NCBI GenBank assembly: GCA_037126765.1 | Contig: JBBCBC010000022.1 | Span: 15,963,758 to 16,027,757 of the forward strand | DNA from: Stenogyne calaminthoides | Taxonomy: Eukaryota > Streptophyta > Magnoliopsida > Lamiales > Lamiaceae | DNA length: 64,000 bases | Direction of reading: 5' to 3' | In this document: in pieces, positions 44,527 to 56,184 of the stretch | Position numbering within the stretch: position 1 is the first letter of the stretch | Layout of the letters: every line of letters begins with the position of its first letter | The notes under the pieces: model-generated | The model's database searches: none | What the model was told of the DNA's origin: nothing | What the model saw: the letters and a program-made list of their open reading frames with translations, nothing else | Made by a program: the position numbers and the translations under genes

Positions 44527-47500
44527 TCATGTGTACTTGAACATTTGTAGTTCTTTGGGGATGCCAAACATCCTGTACATCCTTTGCATTAGTTTGTCCA
44601 GCTCTTCTCTTCTATGGATTCCTCCTTTTTCAGCAAGTCCATAGTAGATATTCTTGAATTTAACAGATCTAGCTTGTTGTTGTGCGGGCGCAAAAGGTGG
44701 AAGGAGTATTTCAAAGGGTGGAGCTTACGGTATTAGTGACATGATCTTGCCTTCTTTCATCATCCCATGCGGTAGAAGTCCGGATACTTTGTTTCTAACC
44801 GATTCAAAATTCATCATCATTCTCAGTCTGATCTTGATGAATTGGAATCTTCTCCAGGATGTAGATGTCACATAACCATTCTCCTATGATCTGATCCCAT
44901 TCTGGAAGCAGATCTTGCGTCTGTGAAGGGATTCCTTTAACAGTCTTGGGAAGGGCATTCTTTTCCCAAAGCAATCTCCCCATTCTGACCGTTCTTCCTC
45001 TTCCATCGGATGTAAGTGATGTTCAATTCCTTAGCCTCTCTAACTATACGCTTCTTGATTGCGGCCTCTCTTATTCTCTGTCTTGTCTGCTCTTGAACTT
45101 GTTCAGGAGTCATCTGGCTTTTGGTGGAGAATAGCTGGCCTTGTCTCTGATCTTCCGCAGTAGCTTTCATTATCTTACCTTTGCCTTTCTTTCTCCTCGA
45201 GTCTCCTTTCGGGTTCATCTTGTTAAATCTTCTTGACTAATTTCTTAGCGAGTTCAAGGCTCTTGGCCTGATCATCGATTTCCATTCTTTTTACGAGCGA
45301 GCGAAGAAAAAATCTTCAATTTTGTCGACTCTGGCAGTAACCTCTGAAAGAGCACTTTTTTGCTCAGCGATCACTTTGCTATGTTTCCCCACAGTTTCTT
45401 TCATTTCCTAACGAGATCGGTAGATGGAGTGGTTGGCAAAAATCGAATCTGATGGTTTTTGGTAGAGATGAAAAAAGTTACCAACCGCGTATGCGAAATC
45501 TGTTTTCTTTCTTCTCTTTATTCTCTTTTCATTCCCCCCCTTTTGGTTTCATCAAAGAGGTTGGACATCTTCTTGTTCAGGCGCGTTAATTGCCATGAGA
45601 TCTCCTCTACGAGTTCCTCGACAACAAGAGGAGTGATCTGACGGTGGCGAAAGGTGCGAGAGTGTGTAAGCGTCGAGGCGGGTTTCGATTTCTGTCTTGC
45701 TCGCTTACTGTAGAAGCTAGAAAATGTTTCCAACCCATATCCAAGTGGTTGTTGGTTTTGTCCAAGGATGCCCAGACACTTTCCAAAAGTACCGATTAAT
45801 ACGATTAAGCATCTCTGTGCTAACCGAGTTTGTCGATCGAGTTTGAGCTTCTCAGCAAGAGGATATACTAGTTGCATTACTTCAGCAAGGATGGCATTGT
45901 GCATCCTAACTGTGTGACTTCGTTCCTTGTCAACTAGTTTTGCTTGCTCATCTTCAAAACGCTTCATCAGATCTGCTGTGAGCACTGCGAATTTGTCTTC
46001 AAATGCAGCCTTGATCCCATCCTGAATCTTCTGAGTATGATGATCTAGGGTATCAGAGCTCATCGTAGCAGTCTGTTCAGATGTTGAAGCCTTGCCAAGT
46101 CGAGTCTCATTTGCAGTACCCATTCTTGGTTCATCGGCAGCTCCCTCATGATCTGTAGGAGGTTGAACGGTTTCCTTCCTGTTATCAGCAATACCGAACC
46201 TTTCGTGAATTAACCATCTGATATCATCGTCAGATGTCAATTCAACAGCACTTTCAATCCCAGCATTGTTTAAACATTTCAACTCCAAGTCTACAAAGAA
46301 AATTGATCCCAGAGTTGTCATTAGAATTAGAAATTCTTTAATGCTCTTTAGTCTGATATCCCTCCAGAACACTATCTCTTCTATCTGTTGCTGGATGCCA
46401 GGATGTTGATCCAATTCAGGGCATAGATCCAGCAGATACTCCTTGATCTGTTGCTTCATTATCCTTATGATGGGGCTTTCTGGAGCAGGTGAAGCAAGCA
46501 CGGTTCTGGTATTGAAGGGATTATGAGGGACGGACACTCGCTTGTCGGATCTCTCAAGTTCTTGAGACTTGATTGGGGATTGGGATGTTTGTAGTTCAGG
46601 TTCGTTTTCAGCGTGTTGAGGGTGTTCAGTTTCCTGAACGGGTTCATTGATTGGTGGTGTGGGAGATGTTGGTGATCTGATAGGCGAGGGTGAGGGTGAG
46701 AAGGTTTTGTGGGGAGAGGATGGTGGTGATGACTTTTGAGGAGAGGGTGATGGCGATTTGGAAGTGGGCGTTGGCGATCTTTCTCTTTGGAAGATCTTGG
46801 TGAGAGGCAGAGAATCAGATGGTGATTCTTCCTCAGATTGCTCCACTTCTGTTCCTCTGACAGATTTCTCTCCTTCTGCTGCGATCATCTGCTCTTCCCT
46901 TTCTTCTCTGATAGTTGGCTCAGAGCGGACTGCTATCTCTTCTTCCCGATCTTACTTGCATCCGATCCTTCATTCTCACTTCTTTGTCGGGCGAGAACTT
47001 GGAAGCGATTTTCGAGGAGATGAGACTCTCTTCGACGTTTACTGCAGAGCATCCGGTTTCTTGGCGAGATCCTTCCTCTTCATCCTCTTCTCTCGAACGG
47101 CCTTTTCCTCGCACTTCCGCGATCGATGCATTGCCTTATCTTTTCCTTCTTTTCTCCCTTGGGTTTGGGCACATAAGGAGTTGGATCCTCATCGATTATC
47201 CGTAGGGACTCATCTTTTGCCCAATATGGCCTTGTGCTTTGCTTGGTATATCTTTGCTCCATTCTCGATCCATTTATAATTCTGTGGCAGCTTATCTGAC
47301 AGAATGATATAGATTTTGTGTATGAATGAGCACTTGGAAGATAAGCACACTTCATTGCTCTGGGTCAGTTTGAACTTCCCGGAGTCTTTTCTCAGTCTTG
47401 ATTTGACCATACCCAACCAATCGATATCTCTTCCTTCTTGATTAGTGCGACCATTGACACTTATCTTGTGCGAAGTGGCTGCATCAAGATCGTAGGTTGA

Positions 47501-47994
47501 GCACATGATCACCTTCGAACAATTTCAAGAAGAAGGCGATATTTTCTCTTCAGATAGGAGGCTTTGACGTTCGTCGTGTTCTCCTTATTTGCTGGTCTCA
47601 ATAGCTCGGTTTTAAGAAATTCCTTTTCTTCTACATCAGTCGTGTAGGTCTCTGGATTGATGCTTCCTCGAGTTAGGCCGAATATCCTCTGGAGATCGTC
47701 ATTCGACACTTGCACTTCCAGTCCTCCAATGGAAGAAATCAGGTCAGCATCAATGTCTTCATCCCTCTGTAGGTTGTAGAGAAACTCAAGAGCTTCATGT
47801 GCGTGGACGATGTTCTGATGTATAGAGCAATAGCGTTCATGTCCACACGCTCGCAAGCACTCCAGAATTTCCAGCGATTCAGGGTCTGAGGTGATGGTGA
47901 AGACTACGTACTTTTCATCAATGATGTCTTTCTTCATCGATGAAAAATTGCAGAACTTTTTCCCTTGGCCCGTCGTGGGAATAAGATATGCCAT
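44527..47994 (-). pseudogene. env-like ORF of B2, with a few frameshifts
   Basis: Best copy of the extra ORF. MAYLIPTTGQGKKFCNF opens an N-terminal domain of about 160 residues (47994-47509; ECLRACGHERYCSIHQNIVH, AHEALEFLYNLQ). Next comes a block with IYIILSDKLPQNYKWIENG, then PTPYVPKPKGEKKEK and basic residues. The large open stretch 46888-45518 has a Pro/Ser-rich linker (RSPTPTSKSPSPSPQ), a helical domain (EEIVFWRDIRLKSIKEFLIL, DDIRWLIHERFGI), an amphipathic helix region and LFDETKRGG over the internal polypurine tract. A basic coiled coil (45218-44937) and MQRMYRMFGIPKELQ end it. No hydrophobic membrane segment. Function unknown. Confidence 0.75.
45532..45544 (-). promoter_or_regulatory. 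Internal polypurine tract within env-like ORF (B2)
   Basis: Sense AAAAGGGGGGGAA with seven G, at the same codons as in B1, E1 and E3, and about 1.2 kb before the 3' LTR. Confidence 0.55.
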
Positions 47995-48190
47995 TTAAAT
48001 TTATATGCAAATTGATGTTTAGTTTGAGTAAGATATTTCAATAAGTTCAGTCAAACTAGTAATTTTAGCATCAATTTAGCAAATAAGCTTTTAGATCTAA
48101 TAAAGATTACAGAAATATATCATCACGATTTGTAAACCTAGGTACCAGAGAGAAATTGAGATCATGCAATTAATTAAAACAAGAAATTAC
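47995..48190 (-). other. Leader of B2 env-like gene with conserved splice donor
   Basis: TTTCTG/GTAATTTCTTG at 48190, equal in context to the E1 donor (TTTCTA/GTAATTTC). A clear acceptor just before the ATG is not seen in B2, unlike in B1 and E1. Upstream at 48191-48637, TTTTAATGCGGACTTGG and CAAAACACGGATACTTGAG match the E1 and B1 leaders. Confidence 0.35.
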
Positions 48191-48637
48191 CAGAAATTGA
48201 TTCGAAAGATTTTAGAAATCGGAAGAGTAGAATCAATTGATCTCGAAAGTAATTTTCTGAAGTTTTTGAAAAATTTGATCTTTTAAGAACTTTGAGAAGA
48301 CGAAGTAGTGGAAAGCGGTTTTCTGAGATGGATTTGGATTTTGTAGAATACGAGGGAAAAACCTTTTTGCACAACTTTCCAAAGTACTCAAGTATCCGTG
48401 TTTTGAAATCAGTGGCTGAGATTAGTTGGCCAAAAGGTATTTTGATCGCACGGTTGAGAAAAGTAGCCTTCTCATTTTCCGGACTCGAAAAATCACAATA
48501 AAACGTTTTGAAAACATTTTCCCAAGTCCGCATTAAAAGCTTTGCAGAGCATGCGTCATGAACAGAGTAAAATAAATCAATTATTTAAATAACGCATGTA
48601 AGGTATTCAGAAAGAGATAAATAAGAGAGCGTATCTG

Positions 48638-48663
48638 ACTGATTGATATTGTAATCAATCAGT
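48638..48663 (-). promoter_or_regulatory. Conserved stem-loop upstream of env-like gene (B2)
   Basis: Sense ACTGATTGAT, loop TACAAT, ATCAATCAGT: perfect 10-bp arms. It lies between the antisense gene TATA box (407 bases away) and the env-like ATG (644 bases away). Confidence 0.6.
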
Positions 48664-49069
48664 TACCACGGTTATTTGATCTGGTACTTTTGTTGACTTA
48701 TCTGATGGTTGCCTCATGCATTTCCCAACAATATCTCACTTATCTGACCAGATTCTTGCTTGAAACTCTTCGCTACTTATTTGATCCACTTATCTGATAC
48801 ACTTCATCCTTCAGTCTTCTTCTAATCAGCCCGTATTTATTGAAGTCAACTCCCGCCAAAAATTTTACTTCGGGGAGTCCAAAAGTCGCCTCGATTCCCA
48901 AATCGGCACGATTTGACATTCCGTAATAATGGCATAGATACGCTGTGATTTAATCACACCGTTAACTCATCCAACCATTAGCCGCGTGTTCCTGATGCGT
49001 TGTCGATGCAAATTTCTCTTAAGATCTTTTGAGAAGATAAAATTTGCATTTATACCCCTAATTTCCTTC

Positions 49070-49076
49070 TATAAAT
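49070..49076 (+). promoter_or_regulatory. TATA box of B2 antisense gene
   Basis: CTATAAATTAG, about 75 bases before the ATG at 49151, in a context shared with B1. Confidence 0.55.
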
Positions 49077-49150
49077 TAGCCTGGGGTGATAGGCAAACAA
49101 CACAACATAAACCATTTCATCTTCTTTAGCATATCCTTCATGCTTTACCG

Positions 49151-49543
49151 ATGAGTTCCTTATTTCCGGTGAAACTTCCGGTGGGAACCTTTAGCCCTTT
49201 TCCAATGAATCCAGCTTCTCAAATCAACCCTGTGTGTTCCTTCACACTGCTTTCATCGTCATCTAAGATTTCACATACGATCAATGCTAAGCTTCTTTAC
49301 CACCATGGAGGCGGATCTGCTAAGGCAAATGAGAAGGCACTTCTCCTAACCGTATGTACCTTGTGCGCCTATCGAGATGACGAAATTAACATCAACAGAC
49401 TTAGTCCGAAACAAAACATGAGTTTGGTATATGGTCTGCATCAGTCAACAGCTGATCTCCATATATCAAGCTCAATTTTTGCATGCGACACTAGTGTCTG
49501 TTTGATCCTTGTGACCAAACCTGTGGAATTGTGCCCCATTTAA
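49151..49543 (+). CDS. Conserved antisense ORF of B2 (between pol and env-like)
   Basis: 130 codons on the plus strand, opposite to B2 transcription. The start MSSLFPVKLPVGTFSPF aligns with the B1 protein. About 70 of 104 columns agree, with many conservative changes (V/I, L/I, S/T). A frame change near the end hides further similarity: HLIAGEPIDF in another frame matches HLTAGEPTDS of B1. A TATA box lies upstream and AATAAA downstream (49866-49871). No sense-strand ORF covers this interval. Function unknown; no recognised domain. Confidence 0.6.
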   Translation: MSSLFPVKLPVGTFSPFPMNPASQINPVCSFTLLSSSSKISHTINAKLLYHHGGGSAKANEKALLLTVCTLCAYRDDEININRLSPKQNMSLVYGLHQSTADLHISSSIFACDTSVCLILVTKPVELCPI

Positions 49544-49766
49544 TAGCTGGAGAGCCCATTGATTTTACGTCTGAGGACTCCTAGCTTAAAGATCCTTCAA
49601 GGCTCGCTCTCGCTCCTCACTCCAAGATTCTAAGAGCGGCTTTCAAGATTCTAGAAGCTTCTCTGCTACCCCCTGGGTTGGAGAGTCTGAGAGCATCAGC
49701 TCTTAAAATCTCTCTCTCTCCTTCTCTGCCTAGGGTTGTCTTAGGGCTTATGGTTTATGACCTCCG

Positions 49767-49895
49767 GGTCTTCTTGTACTTGTAATACCACTTGAAGATA
49801 GCTTGTAGCATTTGTAGCTTGTGATATCACTTGTAACTTGTAAATCTGACCTCCGGGTCCTTATCAATAAAAAACTCTGTTATTCCATTGTTGTG
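49767..49895 (+). promoter_or_regulatory. 3' region and poly(A) signal of B2 antisense gene
   Basis: GACCTCCGGGTC occurs twice (about 49768 and 49850), followed by TTATCAATAAAAAAC, with AATAAA at 49866-49871, and TTATTCCATTGTTGTGG. The same series is kept in B1. The interval 49544-49766 is pyrimidine-rich with no other ORF. Confidence 0.5.
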
Positions 49896-50161
49896 GTGTT
49901 TCTTCTGACTTATGCGATCTGTAGCTTTACTCTTGACTTGCTTGTTGATTGCAGCTTTAATCGACTTATAAAGTAATCTTCCAATCTGATCAGTTCCCCC
50001 TTAATCTGATATGTCTTGAACTGATATGCTCCTTGTCTGAACTTCAGATCGGCTACTTATCTGACTTTCTGATCTGCTCCTTATCTGAACTTCAGATCGG
50101 CTCCTCGTCTGGTCGACTGATCAGTTGAGATTCCTAACTCAACTGATTCCACTTAAATTGG

Positions 50162-53100
50162 TTAGTCTTTTAACCAACTGGTTCTGGAGATCAGTCCTTC
50201 AACCATATCTTGTGCATTTTCTCCAAGATCCAGAAGCCCTAGCTCGTTGCATAACTCCCAGAATCTGATCTCAGCTAGAGACTTAGTTAAGATATCAGCT
50301 TTCTGCTTGTCAGTATGGATCTTTTCCATCCTGATATTCTTCTTTTCAACGTGATCTCTGATAAAATTGTGTCTGACATCCACATGCTTGCATCTTGTAT
50401 GTAGAACAGGATTTTGAGTGATTGCAATAGCATTATTACTGTCACAGAATATAGGTACATTCTTAGCTACGATGTTGTAATCCCTCAGCTGCTGACTTAG
50501 CCAGAGCAGTTGGGAACAACAGCCTCCTGCAGCCATATATTCTGCTTCAGTAGTAGATGTCTTAACTGATGTCTGCTTCTTCGAAAACCAAGAGATCAGT
50601 TTATTTCCCAGAAACTGACATGAACCTGAGGTTGACTTCCTGTCAATTCTGCAACCTCCGTAATCTGAATCAGAATACCCACTAAGCTCTAGATTGTCAA
50701 CTGATGGGTAAAATAAACCAATGTTTACAGTCCCCTTCAGATACTTGAGAATCCGCTTAGCTGCTTCTAGGTGGCTTTGCATTGGATTTGCTTGAAATCT
50801 GGCGCATACACCTACTGCAAAAGTAATGTCTGGTCTGCTGGCAGTCAGGTATAGTAGTGATCTAATCAGAGCTCTATATTCTTTCTAATTAACTTTCTGA
50901 CCATCTTCATCTGGATCCATCTTGAACCCGGTCATCATTGGAATTATGGCTTCCTTGCAATGTTGAACTCCAAACTTTGCCAGTAGATTCCTTGGGTACT
51001 TCGCCTGGCAGATGAATATCCCTTCTGTACTCTGCTTGACTTGTAAACCCATAAAGTAATTCATCTGACCCATCATGGACATCTCGAACTTCCCTTGCAT
51101 CAATTTGCTGAACTTCTCACATAGCTTCTTGTTGGGAGATCCGAAGATGATGTCGTCCACGTAAATCTGAACCATCAGAATATCTTCTCCATCTTCTATT
51201 CTGAATAAGGTTCTGTCCACTATTCCTTTAGTGAACCCGCTGTCTATCAAGAACCTAGAGAGTGTATCATACCAAGCTCGAGGAGCTTGTTTCAGGCCGT
51301 AAAGAGCTTTCCTTAAACGGTACACTTGGTTGCCTTTTTCAAAGCCTGGAGGTTGTTCGACATAAACTTCCTCTGCTAGTACCCCGTTTAAGAATGCACT
51401 CTTTACATCCATCTGATACACAATGAACCCTCTCAGGCGATATGCGAAAAACAGACCAAATGGCTTCTAAAGCGGCGATCGGTGCAAAGGTCTCATCATA
51501 ATCAATTCCTTCTGATTGTGAATACCCCTTAGAAACAAGTCTTGCCTTATTCCTGGTTATGACATTTTTCTCATCTCTCTTGTTCTTGAATACCCACTTC
51601 GTGCCAATTACGTCCTGATGAGTTGGTCTGTCCACCAGTTTCCAAACTTGATTCCTCTCAAACTGTTCCAGCTCCTCCTGCATGGCTAGAATCCAGCTTG
51701 CGTCTTGTAGAGCTTCCTCTACTGTAGTTGGTTCCTTTAAAGACATATAACAACAGTACATGGCACTTTCACCAATTTGATGTCTAGTTTTGACTCTATC
51801 AGATGGGTCTCCGATAATCAGATCAGTTGGATGACTGGTAATCCAGGTCCTTCTGTTCTGATGTGCTTCTGTTTGGAGAACATCATCCATATCTGATAGT
51901 AGTTCATTTCCAGTGATTGAGTGGTGCGGAATTATGATCCACTTGATAAGAACATGTCTCAGCTGATGTTGGACTCATCATGTGTCGATGTACATTAAAT
52001 AGGAACTTCAGTGTTCCCCACGAACCGGATGGTTCGATTGATCTTTATCTCATTTATATGCAACTTCTTCAATCGGCAGTTGTGCGTACCTTTGGGTCTG
52101 ATTGACCTGTTGAATCAGCAAGATCAAGTTCTGGGATGTACACTGTTATGTGTTCAGGTTCTTTCTCCTTGATGCTTAGCTGATCCATTTTCTGCGTGTT
52201 AGGTAACGGTTGATCTGGTACGGCTTGTTCTGAGGTAGCTTTCTCTTGTTCAGAAGATGTCTCATCAAAGACCACATGGGGTGTTTCTTCCATAACTAGG
52301 GTTCATTTGTTGTAAACTCTAAAAGCCTTGCTGGATGAGGAATATCCTAAGAATATGCCCTCATCTGACTTGGCCTCAAAAGTCTTCAACTGACTTTTCC
52401 CATTGTTGTGTATGAAACACTTGCACCCAAAAACATGGAAGTATGAAACACGAGGTTTTCGCCTTCCACAGTTCATAAGGTGTTTTGAAGTGAGTCTTAG
52501 TCGAGAACATCTGCTACGAGTATGGCATCTGAGGTGTTGATTATACGCCCGAAAACGGTTTGGTGTGGATTGTTCAGCTAACATAGTGCGAGCAGCTTCC
52601 TTGAGAGTTCTGTTTCTCCGTTCTGCTACTCCATTTTGTTGTGGTGTTCTTGCAGCTGACCTCTCATGTTGTATACCAAACTCAGTGCAAAAATCAGTAA
52701 TAAAGGAATTCAGGAACTCTGTACCTTTATCTGATCTGATTCTTACTATGCTGACACCCTTCTCGTTTTGTAGCTTCTTGTGCAGCTCGGGTATCTTTGT
52801 CGTTGTCTCGTTCTTCTTATATAAGAATACAACCCATGTAAACTTGGAATAATCATCCACGATTACTAGAGTATATTTGCGTCCACTGAGACTAACTGGT
52901 GTAACTGGTCCGAATAGATCCATATCCATATGGGCGATTCGTTGATTTTCTCTTGGATCTTAGGTCCGTATTCCCTTGAATGAGGCTTTAATTTGTTTTC
53001 CTTCCGACATGCGGCAATATGTCCGATCTTTGGAGAATATCTCATTCGGAAGTCCCTCAACCAAAGACATCCTAGCTATCTTGTTAAGAGTCTTGAAGTT

Positions 53101-53568
53101 CAGATGACTCAATCTTTTGTGCCAGAGCCAACTGCTACTTTTGGAGCTCTTAACAATTAAGCATGTATTCTTTGGGCAACTGTTCCAATCTGCTGTGTAG
53201 ATTGTGCCTTTCCTTGAACCAGTTAGCAAGGTTTGTTGAGTGGCTCAATTCCTAATCGTACACTTGTCGCTTGAGAACTCAACGCTGAATCCGTTGTCGC
53301 AGAATTGTGATATTGATAGTAGATTGTGCTTTAATCCTTCGACATACGAGACTCCAGTTACTTGTACATCATCATTCTCTAAGGTTCCGAATCATTTGGT
53401 AAAACCAAAGTTATCATCACCGAAGAGTACACGTGGGCCTTCTTGTTCTTTGTAAGAGCTAAGGAGATGTTTGCTTCCAGTCATGTGCCTTGAGCATCCA
53501 CTATCAATGTACCAGATAGTTGCTTGTACACCTCCTTTGTTGGCCACCCCACGAACACCGCAATCAAA
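50162..53568 (-). pseudogene. pol: pol of B2, nearly complete with several frameshifts
   Basis: Protease WYIDSGCSRHMTG, DSG codons at 53497-53505. GAG-pre-integrase (SWLWHKRLSHLNFKTLNKIA). Integrase 52929-52303: VDDYSKFTWVVF, RSDKGTEFLNSF, TPQQNGVAERRNRT, with a local double frameshift after NRF. A linker of about 400 bases is disturbed. RT 51890-50885 has QMDVKSAFLNGV and YVDD at 51152-51163. RNase H 50782-50162 has GYSDSDYGGCRIDRKSTSG, TTEAEYMAAG and FCDSNNAIAITQ. This is the only copy here with a complete RNase H. It would copy and integrate the element if the frameshifts are errors. Confidence 0.9.
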
Positions 53569-56048
53569 TCAGGCTTTAGGTACCCCTTTGGAATTGGGTC
53601 CTGGGGGGTTAGTGGTGGATTTAGGGATCCACACAAACAGAGCACTTCTATGAAAATCAAATATATTAGAAGACTTGGGATTTTTCTTTATATTTTGTCT
53701 TCTTTTAATCCAGTGTGGCTCAGGTGCAGTAGCCCTAGATCTCTGGTTATAAGGGTAGGTACGACTGCTACCATCAAAAGATTCATATCTTTTTGGCATA
53801 GGTGGTCTTTGCGCGGTTTACCCATAGCTTGCTTATTAGGCGGTGACCTTGATTGGGTCTCAGTTAGATTTCCTTCTTCTGAGTTGTCTCTTCTCGATAC
53901 CTAATCTTGATCGAGTTGAGGTTTCTTCGAAGAACCGGGTTCTTCGTTGATTCCTTCGGCTGATGCTTTATCGATTAGGGTCCATTTCGCCCCTTTCCGA
54001 TTAGGCACCGCCTTTACTTGCTCAGCAGGTCTTTTTCCCTTATCAGATACAAGTTTAGCTTTTAGTGTATCTTTGTCAGAGACTCGTTTGATTACACCCT
54101 TCTGAAGTGAATCAAACGGGGCTTTTGAGGATGTAGAAGGGTTCTCATACCCAATTCCCATCTTGTTAGTCGGTGTTCGAAAATAGGTGTTCATATCTTG
54201 AACGATTTTTGATGACTTCATGAAAACCTCTATTTTCTTGCGCAGACTATCCTCAGTAGATTTTAGACTCTCATGTAGTTGGAATAGCTCATCAAATTTA
54301 GCTTGAAGGATTTTGAAATCATCAGCTTGTTGTTTGTTGATTGCTAACTGATCTTTGATCTGCTTCTCCTGATCAGAAGATTTATCTTTCAGAACGTTAA
54401 GTTCCTCAGTTACCTTCTGAGCAGTTTCAGCGGATTTCAGTTCAGTAGCTTTACTGACAGCGTTCTCTTTAACAAGCTGATTATTTCTGATCCTTAGCTT
54501 GTCATTTTCAGCTTCCACTATTGTATAAGTGTCTACTGCATCAGAGAGATCATCAAGCAATTGCTCAGAGTAGAGTTGTAAGTCAATCTCTCCAGCAGGT
54601 GTGCTAATGATAGCATGTGTGGAAATTGAAAAAGCAGAAGGTTTGGAGGTTACCTCAGATTGGTCCTCCTTGGCCATCAGGCAGACTTCATCGTCATCTG
54701 AAGAGAATATCAGATCTTCATGCTCGTGGAAGTCAACAGCACTGCTTATCAGACAGAAGTCTTCTACAGATGAGTAGCCAGAGTCCTCAGAAGGCAGATA
54801 GGAATCATCAATTCCAGATGTGTCAGCGACCAGGGCTTTTCTATCTCTGAGGCGTTGTTCTCTTCTGTTCCGTTTCTCTTCTCTTTCTCTGGGAGTCAGG
54901 TCAGGGCAGTCGGTGCTGTAGTTATTTGGTTTCTCGCAGTTGAAGCATGATCCTCGATCTACGGAACTTCCTCTGCCAGGTGAGTCACTCCGTCTGTAGG
55001 ATCTGTCAGGTGACTTCCCTTTCTGATGGTAATCTGAACTCCTTCTGTCAGATCTGTTATCTCTTCTCTCATCTGTCAGATCATCTCTTTTCTTTTCTTC
55101 TCTGTGATCTCTTCGATCATCAGACCTGGTTCTTTCTAGTGATCTGTCAGTTGGCCTCCTATTTCTTCTGTTGTCTTGATAGTCACTATAGAATCTCCGA
55201 TACTTACCAAGCTGAGTATTTATTATTTCAAGTTTCCTGGTAAGCAGAGCGATCTGTTCTGCTTGACTCATTATGTTTCCAACAGGTTCAGTGGCCTTCG
55301 ATCTGCTGCTGGTTACTTTAAATGCAACTGATTTAAACGTTGAGGCTTCAGCAGGCGTCTCATCTTCATTTGCTTGTCCTCTTTCGATTAAATCGAAATC
55401 ATGAGCTTTAAAGCTTAAGAGCAAGCTACTCGGCTTCATCTTTGAAATGTCTTGGCAATCCTTGATTTCCGTGACTTTCATGTCCCATTTCTTGGTGAGA
55501 GATCTTAAGATCTTGTAGTTGATATCTTTGTCTGACATCTCTCTTCCAAGTTCTCATAGTTTATTCACTGACATGGTGATCCTCCCATCGAGCTCGTTGA
55601 TGGTCTCGTTGGGCAACATCTTTAGCTTTTCGAACTTCACTAGTTCAGCTTGTAGTCGGTTGTCTTTGATCTGATCATTTCCTTTGCATATCTCAGCAAG
55701 AGTATCCCACATTGCTTTTGCGGTTTTGAGATACTTTATCTTCTCCTTTGTGACTTTATCCATCTTCTTCATGATTATATGCCTGGCGATTGTATCTAGA
55801 GTATACAATTTTCTTTCTTCTGCATCCATCAGGGCTGGGCTTTTTCGTACAAGACTTACTGGTGCAAAGTCTGGATCTCCTCCAACTGCTGGGTTGTCGT
55901 GATATATAATGATGGGTCCTCGTTCAATGAGTTCCATCATTCTACCGCTTATCGATCCTAGATGGTTGCACATATATATGGCCCAATCTGCATACTCATC
56001 AATTGAAAACTTAGGCAAATCATGGTACATGCCAGAGGTATTATCCAT
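53569..56048 (-). pseudogene. gag: gag of B2, one in-frame stop and one frameshift
   Basis: MDNTSGMYHDLPKFSIDEYA starts at 56048, 135 bases after the LTR. The core AMWDTLAEICKGNDQIKDN is followed by an in-frame TGA (55554-55556) in NKL-stop-ELGRE. B1 and E1 have Arg (CGA) and His at this codon, so a C-to-T change explains it. The frame then stays open to 53901 (QAEQIALLTRKLE, an Arg/Asp-rich region, coiled coil). The zinc knuckle reads CFNCEKPNNYSTDC, with its His replaced by Asn. A frameshift near 53900 leads to MPKRYESFDGSSRTYPY and the TGA at 53569. Confidence 0.88.
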
Positions 56049-56170
56049 GCTGAGTGATTTTGAAAACGAATAAGTTTTGAAAAACGGTTTTTCAAGATCT
56101 GTACAAATGACCACAAAGATTCTTCCTCAAGAATCGATGATACTCAAAGCCAGTAGTCTGTAGAACCACT

Positions 56171-56182
56171 GCTCTGATACCA
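56171..56182 (-). promoter_or_regulatory. Primer-binding site of B2
   Basis: TGGTATCAGAGC on the minus strand, two bases after the LTR. Confidence 0.92.
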
Positions 56183-56184
56183 CT

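Noticed and set aside
50162..53568. Endogenous pararetrovirus (caulimovirid) as source of RT
   Set aside because: Protease - integrase - RT - RNase H order, LTRs and target duplications show Ty1/copia; no movement or coat protein is seen.
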